Shown: positions 25,533 through 35,133 of the stretch, piece by piece | Layout of the letters: each line of letters starts with the position of its first letter | How positions within the stretch are numbered: position 1 is the stretch's first letter | Assembly (NCBI RefSeq): GCF_004343505.1 | Contig: NZ_SLXU01000006.1 | Coordinates: forward strand, 85,903 to 149,902 | DNA from: Rhodovulum bhavnagarense | GTDB taxonomy: Bacteria > Pseudomonadota > Alphaproteobacteria > Rhodobacterales > Rhodobacteraceae | DNA: 64,000 nucleotides | Direction: 5' to 3' | Notes under the pieces: model-generated | Told to the model about the DNA's origin: nothing | The model's database searches: none | Seen by the model: only the letters and a program-made list of their open reading frames with translations | Made by a program: the position numbers and the translations under genes

Positions 25533-27584
25533 TCAGGGCTTCGGCGATGGTTTCCTCATCGGGCGCGCATCCGGTCCCTTTGCTGCGCGCGTCTTGATGC
25601 GTTTCGGCTTGTCGCTATCTGGTCGGCCTTTCTCGCGCTCGCGACGCGGTCCAAGCGGCTTGGATGGATCGGCGGCATTCTTGCGCTTTTTGTGGTCCTG
25701 TCCGGTGCCCTTGCCGTATGGCCTCTTTTCCCTGGTGCCTGCGCTTTTGGCCTGTGCGTGATCTGGCTTCGTGCGCTTTGGTCTTTTCGCCTTGTGTTTC
25801 CCTGGTCCGTCTTGCGGCGCATCGGGTTTTCCCTTGTGCGGCTCCGCCTGGACCGACCCGGCGGGTTCGGGTTCACCTGCATGCCCCCTGCCGGGGGACG
25901 ATGTATGGGATTCGCGCTTTTGGTGAGGCGCCTTTGGCGGAGACTTCGGCGTGGCCGGCGGGCCTTTCGGAGAGGCGTCAAGGTCCGGCATGCCCGGCAG
26001 TTCGGTCAGACGCGCGCCCTGTTCGATCTCCAGCTCGGGACCGAGTTCGGTTTTCATGGCGGGCACGGCAGCAGTCAGGATCTCGATGAAGGTTTCCTGG
26101 TATTGGACACGAATGGCCCCGATTGAGTCTTTTGACAGGCCTGCATTGCGGCACAGCATGGGAAGCAGCCACCGCGGCTCGGCGCGCTGCTTGCGCCCCA
26201 GGGACAGCGAAAACCAGGTACTTGGCCCGAATGCGGCCGGCTCGCGCGTCTTGCGCGCCCCCGGCTCGGGGATATCGCCGAGGATCTCCGGCGCAGAGTT
26301 GCGGTCGCGGTAGAGCCGCAGGTAGGCCGCCGCGATCTTCTCGGCCGAATGAACGTCCAACAGACGCTCGGCGAAGCTCTGTTCTTCCGGGCTGAGCGGG
26401 CGTTCCCACGAAGGATCAGACATCAGCCTGTCCTCGTCGCGCGCAAGGACCATTTCGGCCGACGGCGGCGTGCCCCATTCGGCGTCCAGGTTGGCGGATC
26501 GCAAGAGGCGCTGCGCCTTCGACCTTTGGCGCCCCGGGACGATGAGTACCGAGGTTCCCTTGCGCCCGGCGCGCCCGGTCCGCCCGGACCGGTGCAACAG
26601 CGATTCCGCGTTGGATGGCAGATCCGCGTGGATCACCAGTTCAAGACCGGGCAGGTCGATGCCGCGCGCGGCCACATCGGTGGCGATACAGACCCGCGCG
26701 CGACCATCGCGAAGGGCCTGCAAGGCGTGGGTGCGCTCCGACTGGCTCAACTCGCCGGAAAGGGCAACGACCGAAAACCCCCTGTTGGAGAACTTGGCCG
26801 TCAGCCGCGCCACCATTGACCGGGTATTGGCAAAGACGATCGCCGTTTGCGCGTCGTGATACCGGAGCAGGTTGATGATCGCCTTTTCGATATCCGACGG
26901 GGCCACGGTCAGCGCAAGATAGGCGATGTCGGCGTGCTGCGCGTCCTTGTCGCCGACCTCGATCCGCCGCGCGTCTTCTTTCTGGTAGGTTTGCGCAAGC
27001 TTTGCGATTCCGCGCGGCACCGTCGCGGAGAAAAGCAGCGTGCGACGGCTGTCCGACGTGTGATCGAGGATGAATTCGAGATCCTCGGAAAACCCCATGT
27101 CGAGCATTTCATCTGCTTCGTCGAGGACGACCGCCTTGACGTCGCCCAGGTCGATCACGCCCCGGGACACATGGTCCCTGAGGCGGCCGGGTGTTGCGAC
27201 GATGACATGCGCGCCGCGCTCGATCGCCCTGCGTTCGGTGCGTGCATCCATGCCGCCGACAGCAGACGCGGTCATGATCCCGGCCTCTGCGAACAGCCAG
27301 TCGAATTCGCGCTGGACCTGCATGGCCAATTCCCGCGTGGGCGCAATGATCAGGGCCAGCGGTGCCGCCGGGCGCGCGAATCGTCCGTCTGTGTCCAGCA
27401 GATCCTGCGCAAGCGCCAACCCGAAGCCGACCGTCTTCCCGGACCCGGTCTGCGCCGAAACGAGAAGGTCAAGCCCGGCCAAGTCCGGCTGTGTCACCGC
27501 CACTTGCACCGGCGTCGGTTCGAGGTAGCCTTTGGCGGCCAACGTCGTCGTCAGCGTTTCGGGCAGTCCGGAGAAATCCTGCAT
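25533..27584 (-). CDS. DEAD-box RNA helicase with long basic C-terminal tail
   Basis: A 683-aa ATP-dependent RNA helicase. Motif I AQTGSGKT is at 44-51, PTREL is near 83, DEAD is at 155-158 in VLDEADEMLD, SAT is in LLFSATVP, and HRSGRTGRAG is motif VI. A DbpA-like RNA-binding domain follows (about 440-530). Residues 532-683 form a disordered tail very rich in Lys, Arg and Pro. It resembles DeaD/CsdA-type helicases acting on ribosome assembly or cold response, but the exact orthologue is uncertain. Confidence 0.9.
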   Translation of the reverse strand: MQDFSGLPETLTTTLAAKGYLEPTPVQVAVTQPDLAGLDLLVSAQTGSGKTVGFGLALAQDLLDTDGRFARPAAPLALIIAPTRELAMQVQREFDWLFAEAGIMTASAVGGMDARTERRAIERGAHVIVATPGRLRDHVSRGVIDLGDVKAVVLDEADEMLDMGFSEDLEFILDHTSDSRRTLLFSATVPRGIAKLAQTYQKEDARRIEVGDKDAQHADIAYLALTVAPSDIEKAIINLLRYHDAQTAIVFANTRSMVARLTAKFSNRGFSVVALSGELSQSERTHALQALRDGRARVCIATDVAARGIDLPGLELVIHADLPSNAESLLHRSGRTGRAGRKGTSVLIVPGRQRSKAQRLLRSANLDAEWGTPPSAEMVLARDEDRLMSDPSWERPLSPEEQSFAERLLDVHSAEKIAAAYLRLYRDRNSAPEILGDIPEPGARKTREPAAFGPSTWFSLSLGRKQRAEPRWLLPMLCRNAGLSKDSIGAIRVQYQETFIEILTAAVPAMKTELGPELEIEQGARLTELPGMPDLDASPKGPPATPKSPPKAPHQKRESHTSSPGRGHAGEPEPAGSVQAEPHKGKPDAPQDGPGKHKAKRPKRTKPDHAQAKSAGTREKRPYGKGTGQDHKKRKNAADPSKPLGPRREREKGRPDSDKPKRIKTRAAKGPDARPMRKPSPKP

Positions 27585-27895
27585 GCATCACCTGAAGGGG
27601 GAAAGACCTTTCACTTAAGGATGTTGACAGAGTTTGTATAGACCGCAGAGAGTACCTGATCCGATCTTGGTTGGCTCAAGAGAGGCCCATCTGTCTTGCA
27701 CTGTTCACCACCACCCGCGCGCAAGGCCAAAATGTTTCCTGCTTATCTTGGCATCCCGCCCGGACCGGTCAAGCCGGGGCGGCCTGGCATCCGGCGGCTG
27801 TGAGTGGTGCAAATCGCGAGCATTTGAACTGTTAAGACCGCGTTCAGCCGATGCGCCCTATCCTTGTGCGCGGGTGGCAGATCGAGGGGACAGCG
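27585..27895. promoter_or_regulatory. Divergent intergenic region between the DEAD helicase and motB, with a CtrA-like site
   Basis: This 311-bp stretch has no credible gene. It must hold the helicase promoter (minus) and the motB promoter (plus). A degenerate CtrA-like site, TTAA-N7-TTCA, lies at 27832-27846, 50-64 bp before the motB start codon. Confidence 0.45.
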
Positions 27896-28759
27896 ATGGG
27901 CGAGGGCCGCAATGGACCTGTCATCATCAAGCGCAAGAAAATCGTGTCTGGCAGCGGGCATCACGGTGGCGCCTGGAAGGTTGCCTATGCCGATTTCGTC
28001 ACCGCGATGATGGCCTTTTTTCTGTTGATGTGGCTGTTGAACGCCACGACAGAGAAACAGCGAAAAGGCATTGCCGACTATTTCAATCCAACCGTTCCGG
28101 TGACCAGGATATCGGGCGGCGGCGATGGAAATTTCGGCGGCGACAGCATCTTTACCGAAGAGTTGCTGGCCAAGATCGGAACCGGCGCGACTCGCGACAA
28201 TTCCAGCCCGGAACGCGCTGCACGTGGCGAAACGGGTCAGCTGCCTGAAAACACCGACGCGGCCGAAGCGGACGAAAACCGAGAGGCCCGCGCGATGCGC
28301 GACCTTGCCGACCGGCTGACCGGGCGCGGCGGTGAGGCAATGCTGAGCGTGCAGGCGCAACGCCATATCGTCACGCGGCTTACCGACGAAGGGCTGGTGA
28401 TCGAGATTTTCGATCTGGACGAAGAGCCACTCTTTCAACCCGGCAGCGCCATGCCCCGCCCCATTTTGCGCGAGATTGCCGTGGCGATTTCCGACGTCTT
28501 TTCAGTGGTGCCCAATGGGGTATCCGTCGCGGGCCATGTCCGCGCGCGCCCTGTTGTGCTGGCGCATAACCCTGTCTGGGGTCTGTCGACCGACCGTGCC
28601 GATGTCATGCGCAGTCTGATGCAAGAGGCCCGTCTGGATCCTGCGCGCCTGCGCCGCGTGAGCGGCCATGCCGATCGCGAGCCGGCCAGCGCCCCGCCGA
28701 TGGCGGTGCGCAACAACCGACTTGAGGTTGTTCTCTTGCGCTCTGACCTGTGGGAATAG
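27896..28759 (+). CDS. motB: Flagellar motor stator protein MotB
   Basis: A 287-aa stator subunit. A basic N-terminus (IIKRKKIV) precedes a single transmembrane helix containing the essential proton-accepting Asp in YADFVTAMMAFFLLMWLL. The C-terminal OmpA-like peptidoglycan-binding domain includes SVAGHVRARP and RRVSGHADREP. I use the ATG at 27896, 15 codons inside the open frame, because GAGGGGA precedes it. Its partner motA is 11 kb away in the same cluster, so stator genes are split here. Confidence 0.93.
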   Translation: MGEGRNGPVIIKRKKIVSGSGHHGGAWKVAYADFVTAMMAFFLLMWLLNATTEKQRKGIADYFNPTVPVTRISGGGDGNFGGDSIFTEELLAKIGTGATRDNSSPERAARGETGQLPENTDAAEADENREARAMRDLADRLTGRGGEAMLSVQAQRHIVTRLTDEGLVIEIFDLDEEPLFQPGSAMPRPILREIAVAISDVFSVVPNGVSVAGHVRARPVVLAHNPVWGLSTDRADVMRSLMQEARLDPARLRRVSGHADREPASAPPMAVRNNRLEVVLLRSDLWE

Positions 28760-28774
28760 GGCGAATTTTATCCG

Positions 28775-28789
28775 TTAGCGGCCCGTTAA
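28775..28789 (+). promoter_or_regulatory. CtrA-like site upstream of flgE
   Basis: TTAG-N7-TTAA, one mismatch from the consensus, lies 58-72 bp before the flgE ATG in the motB-flgE gap. It suggests a separate CtrA-dependent promoter for the flgE-flgK-flgL-flgI operon. Confidence 0.6.
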
Positions 28790-28846
28790 GTCGGGGCCGT
28801 TATGGCTTGGACAGATAGCGGGCTTGGGCCGCAGAGAGGTAAGCCA

Positions 28847-30148
28847 ATGACGATTTCTTCTTCGCTTAATGCCGGGGTGGCGGGCCTGAACGCGAATGCG
28901 TCGCGCCTTGCGACGATCTCGGACAATATTGCCAATTCCTCGACCTATGGATACCGGCGGGTGGAAACAGATTTCCATTCCATGGTCCTGTCCGGCGGTG
29001 CATCGGGGGGCTATTCGGCCGGTGGCGTGCGGACCTCGACCACGCGGCTGGTCGATAGCCCCGGCACGCTGGTCAGTACCGCTAACCCCACCGACCTGGC
29101 GCTGAACGGGCGCGGTATGTTCCCCGTGACCGACATCACCGCAGTCGAGCAGGGTGGGGAACTGCCGATGATGATGACGCCAACCGGCTCTTTCCGGCCC
29201 GATTCCAATGGTATCCTGCGCGATCCCGGCGGTCTTGTCCTGATGGGCTGGCCGGCCAATCCCGACGGCACCATCCCGCACTACCCGCGGGATACCGCCA
29301 ATGGGCTTGAGCCGGTTCAGATCGGCCTGAACCAATATGCCGCCGACCCGACGACGGCGATCACGCTGGGTGTGAACCTGCCCGCGACCGCGACGGCCTT
29401 TGACGGCCCCGGCGATTCACAGGAACTGACCGTGGCCTATTACGACAATGTCGGCACCGATCAGCAGCTTGGCGTTACCTTTATCCCCACTGTGCCTGCC
29501 GCAGGGTCCAGCAATGAATGGACGATGCAGATCACGGATTCTGCCTCTGGTGGGGCGGTGGTCGGCGAATACTTGCTGACCTTTGACGCTAGTGCGGCCG
29601 CGGGCGGCACGCTCGCCTCGGTCGCGTCCTTGTCGGGGGGGGCCTATGACCCGGCGACCGGCGAAATGACGATCACCGTGAATGGCGGTACGATCGCGCT
29701 ATCGATCGGGATGCCCGGCGATCCGGGGGGGATGACCCAGCTTTCAGATACCTTCGCGCCGACCTCGGTGGACAAGAATGGATCGCCCGTCGGCAACCTC
29801 GTAGCGGTCGAGGTCGATCCCGGCGGCATGGTCCAGGCGATCTATGATACCGGTTTCACCCGGACGATCTACCAGGTACCGATCGTCGACGTTCCAAACC
29901 CCAACGGCCTGATCGCCCTAGACAACCAGGCCTATGCCATTTCGCCGGATAGCGGCGGCATGTTCCTTTGGGATGCGGGCACCGGTCCCACGGGCAGCGT
30001 CCAGGGCTATGCGCGCGCGGAATCCGCCACCGACATAGCGGCGGAGCTGACCCAGATGATCCAGACACAGCGGGCCTATTCCTCGAACGCCAAGATCATC
30101 CAGACAGTCGACGAGATGTTGCAGGAAACCACCAACATCAAACGTTGA
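28847..30148 (+). CDS. flgE: Flagellar hook protein FlgE
   Basis: A 433-aa hook subunit. The N-terminal rod/hook signature is SSSLNAGVAGLNANASRLATISDNIANSSTYGYRR (split over residues 3-37). The middle carries a FlgE D2-like Gly/Thr-rich region, and the C-terminal heptad region ends QTQRAYSSNAKIIQTVDEM. The ATG at 28847 follows AGAGGT. It heads the hook/filament-junction operon with flgK, flgL and flgI. The protein is exported by the flagellar type III apparatus, and its length is set by FliK. Confidence 0.94.
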   Translation: MTISSSLNAGVAGLNANASRLATISDNIANSSTYGYRRVETDFHSMVLSGGASGGYSAGGVRTSTTRLVDSPGTLVSTANPTDLALNGRGMFPVTDITAVEQGGELPMMMTPTGSFRPDSNGILRDPGGLVLMGWPANPDGTIPHYPRDTANGLEPVQIGLNQYAADPTTAITLGVNLPATATAFDGPGDSQELTVAYYDNVGTDQQLGVTFIPTVPAAGSSNEWTMQITDSASGGAVVGEYLLTFDASAAAGGTLASVASLSGGAYDPATGEMTITVNGGTIALSIGMPGDPGGMTQLSDTFAPTSVDKNGSPVGNLVAVEVDPGGMVQAIYDTGFTRTIYQVPIVDVPNPNGLIALDNQAYAISPDSGGMFLWDAGTGPTGSVQGYARAESATDIAAELTQMIQTQRAYSSNAKIIQTVDEMLQETTNIKR

Positions 30149-30170
30149 GTCACCTTCGGGGGCCTGAGCC

Positions 30171-31628
30171 ATGAGCCTGAGCGCGTCGCTTTCCAATGCA
30201 CTGTCCGGTCTGAGCCTTGCAACCCGCGGGGCACAGGTGGTCTCTTTGAATGTCGCCAACGCCACGACCGCGGGCTACGGGCGGCGCGTGATCGAACCCA
30301 CGGTCGCAACGCTGGACGGGTCCGGCGCCGGCGTGCGGATCGGGGATGTGCGGCGTGAAAGCGATCCGTTGCTGATCGCCTGGCGCCGCGATGCCGAGGC
30401 AGAGTCGCAACGGACTGAAATCCGCACTTCCGCTCTTGATACGCTCGAGGCCGCATTCGGCACGCCGGAGCAGGGCGATGGCCTGACCGCCCGGCTGGCC
30501 GATCTGGACAATGCATTGATCCTGGCCGCAAGCCGCCCCGACAGCGACACCCGGCTTGCCGATGTTCTGGCGGCGGCCCAGACCCTGGCGGAGAGTTTCA
30601 ACACGGCCTCGGATCGGGTCCAGACCCTTCGTCAAGAGGCGGAAACCGCGATTGCCACCGAAATCGAACGCATGACCACGGCATTGGCGCGGATCGCCGA
30701 TCTAAATGCCGGGATTGTTGCCGCCCAGGCCGGCGGGCGGGATGCCAATGCGCTTCTGGATCAGCGCCAGTCCTTGGTCGATACGCTGGCCGGGATCGTT
30801 CCTCTTCGTGAATATGCGCGCGATGGTGGCGCAATCGCTCTTTATTCCGCGTCAGGGGCGACCCTGCTTGATGGCGAAGCGGCGGTGCTGGACTTTGCCG
30901 CCGTCAATACCGTCACCGCCGACATGACCTTGGCCTCGGGTGCGCTGTCGCATCCGACCCTGAACGGCACACCGGCCCCTGTCACCGGCCCGACAGGACC
31001 GCTCTGTGGCGGGCGGCTAGAGGCGCTGTTCGATCAGCGCGACCGGCTCGCGCCCACCGCGCAGGTTGCTCTCGACGCTCTGGCCCAGACCCTGGTCGAA
31101 CGGTTCTCGGCCGCGGGGCTCGATCCGACCGTTTCAACCGGCGCGCCCGGCCTGTTCACCGATGCCGGTGCCGCACCTGGGCCAGGCCCTGCGCCCGGCC
31201 TTTCCGGCCGGCTTGCTGTCAATGCGGCCGCGGACCCGGGTGAGGGCGGCGCGCTCTGGCGGTTGCGCGATGGTCTCGGCGCGGTGTCGGCGGGGCCCGT
31301 CGGCGACGGTCGCCTGCTGTCGGCGATGGCCGACCGTCTATCAACCGCGCAGACAGTCCTGTCTGGCCCCCATGCCGGGCGCAGCCTGTCCTTGCACGCC
31401 CTCGCCGGTGAAAGTGCTGGTCACCAGTCGGTTCAGGCCGCGGCCGCGGCCGATGATGCCGCCTTTGCCGCCGCCCGCACCGCCTCCTTGCGCATGCAAG
31501 AGGCCAGCCTCGGCGTCGACAGCGATGCCGAGCTTCAGTCGCTCCTGCAATTCGAGAAACTCTATTCCGCGAATGCCCGGGTGCTTCAGGTGGTCAATGA
31601 CATGTTCGAAAAGATATTGGGAATTTGA
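30171..31628 (+). CDS. flgK: Hook-filament junction protein FlgK
   Basis: A 485-aa hook-associated protein 1. The N-terminus SLSASLSNALSGLSLATRG, the NVANATTAGYGRR signature and the C-terminal segment LLQFEKLYSANARVLQVVNDMFEKILG fit FlgK. It is about 60 residues shorter than the enterobacterial protein, mostly in the variable middle. It caps the hook together with FlgL. It sits 22 bp after flgE and 3 bp before flgL. Confidence 0.93.
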   Translation: MSLSASLSNALSGLSLATRGAQVVSLNVANATTAGYGRRVIEPTVATLDGSGAGVRIGDVRRESDPLLIAWRRDAEAESQRTEIRTSALDTLEAAFGTPEQGDGLTARLADLDNALILAASRPDSDTRLADVLAAAQTLAESFNTASDRVQTLRQEAETAIATEIERMTTALARIADLNAGIVAAQAGGRDANALLDQRQSLVDTLAGIVPLREYARDGGAIALYSASGATLLDGEAAVLDFAAVNTVTADMTLASGALSHPTLNGTPAPVTGPTGPLCGGRLEALFDQRDRLAPTAQVALDALAQTLVERFSAAGLDPTVSTGAPGLFTDAGAAPGPGPAPGLSGRLAVNAAADPGEGGALWRLRDGLGAVSAGPVGDGRLLSAMADRLSTAQTVLSGPHAGRSLSLHALAGESAGHQSVQAAAAADDAAFAAARTASLRMQEASLGVDSDAELQSLLQFEKLYSANARVLQVVNDMFEKILGI

Positions 31629-31631
31629 CGC

Positions 31632-32645
31632 ATGGAGATGTCTTCGATCGGTGATCTTTCGCGCGGCCTGATGATGCGCCGCCAACAGTCTGCCCTGAAA
31701 ACAGAAATTTCCGCCTTGTCCGCGGCGCTTGCAACCGGGCAGAAACAGGATTTACGCTCCGATCTTCGGGGCGATTTCGGTCCCCTTGCCGCCATGAACC
31801 AGAGGCTGGGCGTGCTTGACGCCTACGATCATGCAGTCGGCGAGGCGGCCGCGTTCTTCGGGACCGTACAGGCCGCGCTTGGTGCTTTGGGCGATGGCGC
31901 ACAGGAAGTCGGGCGGGCTCTTGCCGCTTCGGGCGGGTCGTTGACGCCGTCGACGCTTGATATCCATGCCGATCAGGCCAACAGCCTGTTCGATCAGGCC
32001 GTTGGCTGGTTGAATACCCAGGTTGCCGGGCGGTCGCTCTTTGCCGGGGCGGCAACTGACGGGCCCGCCCTAGAACCCGCCGCCGATATCCGGGCCGCCC
32101 TGGCCGCCGAGGTCGCCGGCCTGACAACTGCCGGTGATATCCGTGACGCCGTCCGCGGGTGGTTTCACACCCCCGGCGGCGGGTTCGAAACGCTGGCCTA
32201 TCGAGGCAGCCCTCAGCCCGCCGGACCTTTGGTCTTGGCGCTGGGCGAAAAGGTCGAACAGCCCGTTCTGGCAAGTGATCCTGCGCTGCGCGAGCTTTTG
32301 TGCGGTCTCGCGCTTGCCTCTTTCGTGGGCGAGGATGGCGGCCTGGGGCTGGGTGCGGGTGAACGATCCGCCTTGGCGGGCATGGCCGGGAACACCGTGC
32401 TAGACGCGGCGCAGGGGGTCATCCTGCTCGGTGCCAGTGTCGGTATGGGCGAGGCTCTGATCGAAAGTATCGGCGCCGCCAACGCGGCCGAACGTGTCAG
32501 CCTGCAAGCTGCGCGCAATCGGCTCACCGCGGCCGATCCCTATGAAACCGCCACCGCGCTGGAACAGGCGCAAACCCGTCTTGAAACGCTTTACGCGATC
32601 ACGGCGCGGCTGTCGCGGCTCAGCCTTGCGGATTACCTGTCATGA
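31632..32645 (+). CDS. flgL: Hook-filament junction protein FlgL (flagellin-like)
   Basis: A 337-aa second junction protein. The N-terminal helix SSIGDLSRGLMMRRQQSALKTEISALSAALATGQ (split, residues 3-37) and the C-terminal helix SLQAARNRLTAADPYETATALEQAQTRLETLYAI (split) are flagellin-like coiled segments. The ATG at 31632 has no strong ribosome-binding site, and a second ATG two codons later is equally possible. The 3' end overlaps flgI by 4 nt. The position after flgK settles the identity. Confidence 0.88.
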   Translation: MEMSSIGDLSRGLMMRRQQSALKTEISALSAALATGQKQDLRSDLRGDFGPLAAMNQRLGVLDAYDHAVGEAAAFFGTVQAALGALGDGAQEVGRALAASGGSLTPSTLDIHADQANSLFDQAVGWLNTQVAGRSLFAGAATDGPALEPAADIRAALAAEVAGLTTAGDIRDAVRGWFHTPGGGFETLAYRGSPQPAGPLVLALGEKVEQPVLASDPALRELLCGLALASFVGEDGGLGLGAGERSALAGMAGNTVLDAAQGVILLGASVGMGEALIESIGAANAAERVSLQAARNRLTAADPYETATALEQAQTRLETLYAITARLSRLSLADYLS

Positions 32646-33745
32646 TCGGCCGGGTGCTGATGCTGGTCCTGGCGTTCCTGGCCGCGTGGCCGGTGGCTGC
32701 GGCGCCGATCCGCATCAAGGATCTCGTCGAATTCGACGGGGTGCGTGGCAACGACCTCGTCGGTTACGGGTTGGTCGTGGGCCTGAACGGGACGGGTGAC
32801 GGGATTCGTAACGCGCCGTTTACCGAAGAGATCATGTCGACCATCCTTGAACGGCTGGGCGTGAATGTCGCCGGCGAACAGTTTCGACCACGCAATGTCG
32901 CGGCGGTGTTCGTGACGGCCAGCTTGCCGCCCTTTTCCCGTGCGGGGTCGCAGATCGACGTTACCGTTTCTGCCATCGGCGACGCGAAAAGCCTTTTGGG
33001 TGGAACTCTCGTGATGACACCGCTCAACGCGGCGGATGGTCAGATCTACGCCGTGGCTCAAGGGTCGATCATCGCCGGGGGTGCCGCCGCCGAAGGGGCG
33101 GCCGCGACTGTCGTGCAGGGCGTTCCGACCTCTGGTACGATTCCGTCCGGCGCGCGGGTCGAGCGAGAGGTCGGTTTCGATTTTGCCAACCTGTCGCGCG
33201 TGCGCCTGGCCCTGCGGACGCCAGATTTCACGACGGCCGACCGGATCGAACGCGCGATCAATCGTGATTTTGGCCACCGGGTCGCACAGATGTTGGATGC
33301 CGGGACCGTGACCCTCGATATCGGCGCGACCCGCGCGCGCTCTCCCGCCCACGCGCTGAGCCGGGTCGAGAACATCACCGTCGAACCAGAGCGCAAGGCC
33401 CGCGTCGTCGTGGATCAGCGATCGGGAACGATCGTGATGGGCGACAATGTCCGGATCTCGCGCGTGGCGGTGTCGCAGGGCAACCTGACGCTTCGGATCG
33501 AGGAACAACCGCTCGTGGTTCAGCCCAACCCGTTCTCTGAGGGCGAGACGGTCGTGGTCCCGCGCACCCGGGCCGCCCTGGACGAAGAACCGGGCATCGG
33601 TCTCGCCGAGGTTCCGGGGGGAACCTCGTTGTCTCAGGTCGTGTCGGGGCTGAATGCATTGGGCGTGGCACCGCGCGACATGATCGACATCCTCAAGAGC
33701 ATAAAGGCGGCTGGCGCGTTGCACGCGGAATTCATCGTGCGTTAA
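32642..33745 (+). CDS. flgI: Flagellar P-ring protein FlgI
   Basis: A 367-aa periplasmic protein with a clear signal peptide (cleavage near AAA, residues 19-21) and the signature IRIKDLVEFDGVRGNDLVGYGLVVGLNGTGDG (split). The central repeats include GGTLVMTPLNAADGQIYAVAQG, and the C-terminus is DMIDILKSIKAAGALHAE. It forms the P ring around the rod in the peptidoglycan layer, chaperoned by FlgA. It is the last gene of the flgE operon. Confidence 0.96.
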   Translation: MIGRVLMLVLAFLAAWPVAAAPIRIKDLVEFDGVRGNDLVGYGLVVGLNGTGDGIRNAPFTEEIMSTILERLGVNVAGEQFRPRNVAAVFVTASLPPFSRAGSQIDVTVSAIGDAKSLLGGTLVMTPLNAADGQIYAVAQGSIIAGGAAAEGAAATVVQGVPTSGTIPSGARVEREVGFDFANLSRVRLALRTPDFTTADRIERAINRDFGHRVAQMLDAGTVTLDIGATRARSPAHALSRVENITVEPERKARVVVDQRSGTIVMGDNVRISRVAVSQGNLTLRIEEQPLVVQPNPFSEGETVVVPRTRAALDEEPGIGLAEVPGGTSLSQVVSGLNALGVAPRDMIDILKSIKAAGALHAEFIVR

Positions 33746-34113
33746 TGCCGGGGTGCGTTATACTTCTCCGCCCGGACCGCCCCGATCGATCCGTCGCATG
33801 CACCATCTGCGCGATGCCCTGTTCTCGCGCGCCGAGTCAGGCCGGGCATTCGCGCCCGGACATGATGGCGTGATCTTGGCCACGCTTGCCTTGACCGCCA
33901 ATAGTGCAGGTCAATCGGTCTGAAATGACGGGGCGTCAATGGCGGCGGTGCCCCGCTCCGGGTGTTGTCCGGTGGTAGGCGTATGGCCAACTCTGCCCTC
34001 TCGCCAATTCGCGATCCGGTTCGCCCACGCGGGGGATCGTCATCCTGTCGTCTTTCACGACCCATGTGACGGTGGGGCGTGCCCTCGCTTTCGGGGCCCG
34101 GGTTGAACCGATC
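33746..34113. other. Intergenic region between convergent flgI and fliP
   Basis: 368 bp without a supportable gene. A 41-codon frame at 33798-33923 (plus) lacks a ribosome-binding site, and a 107-codon minus frame is arginine-rich shadow. I see no clear terminator with a T tract. It may be a relic of a lost flagellar gene, but nothing in it can be identified. Confidence 0.5.
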
Positions 34114-34848
34114 TTAACCTGCCGGGAAATAGCCCCGCACCAGCGCCTCCGAAATCAGCCTCCAGCCGTCGGCGACCACGAAAAAGGCAAGCTTGAAAGG
34201 CAGTGCCACCATTACGGGTGGTACCATCATCATGCCCATCGACATCAGAACGGCCGCAACCACGAGGTCGATGATCAGGAAGGGCAGAAAGATCAGGAAC
34301 CCGATCTGGAAGGCGCGCGCGATCTCTGTCAACAGGAAGGATGGCACCAGAACAGAAAGCGGTACGGCCTCGGCCGTGATCGGCGGCGCCTCGGGGCGAA
34401 GACTGGCCATCGCGGCCAGTGTTTCTGGTTCGGTCCGGGCAATCATGAAGATGCGGAACGGCTTGACGACAAGGGGGATCGCGGCATCGACGGGCAGCGT
34501 TTCTTGGACCATCGGCTGGATGCCTTGTGTCCAGGCCTGGTTAAAGGTTGGCTCCATCACGAAATAGGTCAGGAACAGCGCCAGGCTCACAAGCAACATG
34601 TTGGGTGGCGATTGCTGCAACCCGATCGCCTGTCGCAGAATCGAAAGGACCGTGACGATGAAGGGAAAACAGGTCACCATGATCGCAAGCCCCGGCGCAA
34701 GGCTGAGCACAGTGACCAGCAGGATCAATTGCACCCCGCGCCCGGCCAGTGACCCGCCCTCGCCCAGCGAGATCGAGATTTCCTGGGCGGGGGCGGGCAG
34801 GGTCATGAGGCCAAGGAAAAGAGCGGCAAAGGCCAGGCGCGCGCCCAT
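34114..34848 (-). CDS. fliP: Flagellar export gate protein FliP
   Basis: A 244-aa membrane protein of the FliPQR export gate. It has a cleavable signal peptide (MGARLAFAALFLGLMTLPAPAQ, split) and four transmembrane segments. The first cytoplasmic loop shows IVTVLSILRQAIGLQQSPPNMLL, and the C-terminal half has VPSFLLTEIARAFQIGFLIFLPFLIIDLVVA (split), the most conserved FliP stretch. It ends the fliF-fliH-fliN-fliP minus-strand unit, 3 bp after fliN. Confidence 0.96.
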   Translation of the reverse strand: MGARLAFAALFLGLMTLPAPAQEISISLGEGGSLAGRGVQLILLVTVLSLAPGLAIMVTCFPFIVTVLSILRQAIGLQQSPPNMLLVSLALFLTYFVMEPTFNQAWTQGIQPMVQETLPVDAAIPLVVKPFRIFMIARTEPETLAAMASLRPEAPPITAEAVPLSVLVPSFLLTEIARAFQIGFLIFLPFLIIDLVVAAVLMSMGMMMVPPVMVALPFKLAFFVVADGWRLISEALVRGYFPAG

Positions 34849-34851
34849 CGT

Positions 34852-35133
34852 TCAACCCGCCGCGCGCGTGTCGAGAATCTCGGTCAGACGCACGGCGATC
34901 TGGCCGGGATTGTTTTCGACCTCTTGCAGGGCGCCGCGGGCGATCAGCCGGTCACCGATGAAAAGTTCGACCGGGTCGTCGAGCTTGCGGTCGAGGGACA
35001 GAATCGCGCCCTGTTCCATGCCCAGAAGGTCGCGCAAGAGCGGTCGCGCCTGACCGACCGAGACGGTTATTTCGACAGGCACCTGGTCCAGGAAAGACGG
35101 GCCCAGTGCGGTATTGGGGGTGGGGTTAGCCAT
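34852..35133 (-). CDS. fliN: Flagellar C-ring protein FliN
   Basis: A 93-aa protein with one SpoA/FliN domain: FLDQVPVEITVSVGQARPLLRDLL, the GAILSLDRKLDDPVELFIGDRLIARG core and AVRLTEIL. FliN completes the switch complex with FliM and FliG and also binds FliH to dock the export ATPase. The ATG at 35133 overlaps the FliH-like gene by 8 nt. The longer open frame is shadow. No fliM or fliG accompanies it in the window. Confidence 0.93.
   Translation of the reverse strand: MANPTPNTALGPSFLDQVPVEITVSVGQARPLLRDLLGMEQGAILSLDRKLDDPVELFIGDRLIARGALQEVENNPGQIAVRLTEILDTRAAG

Noticed and set aside
33798..33923. 41-codon plus-strand frame in the flgI-fliP gap.
   Set aside because: No ribosome-binding site, no recognisable sequence, and the reading frame is short enough to occur by chance.
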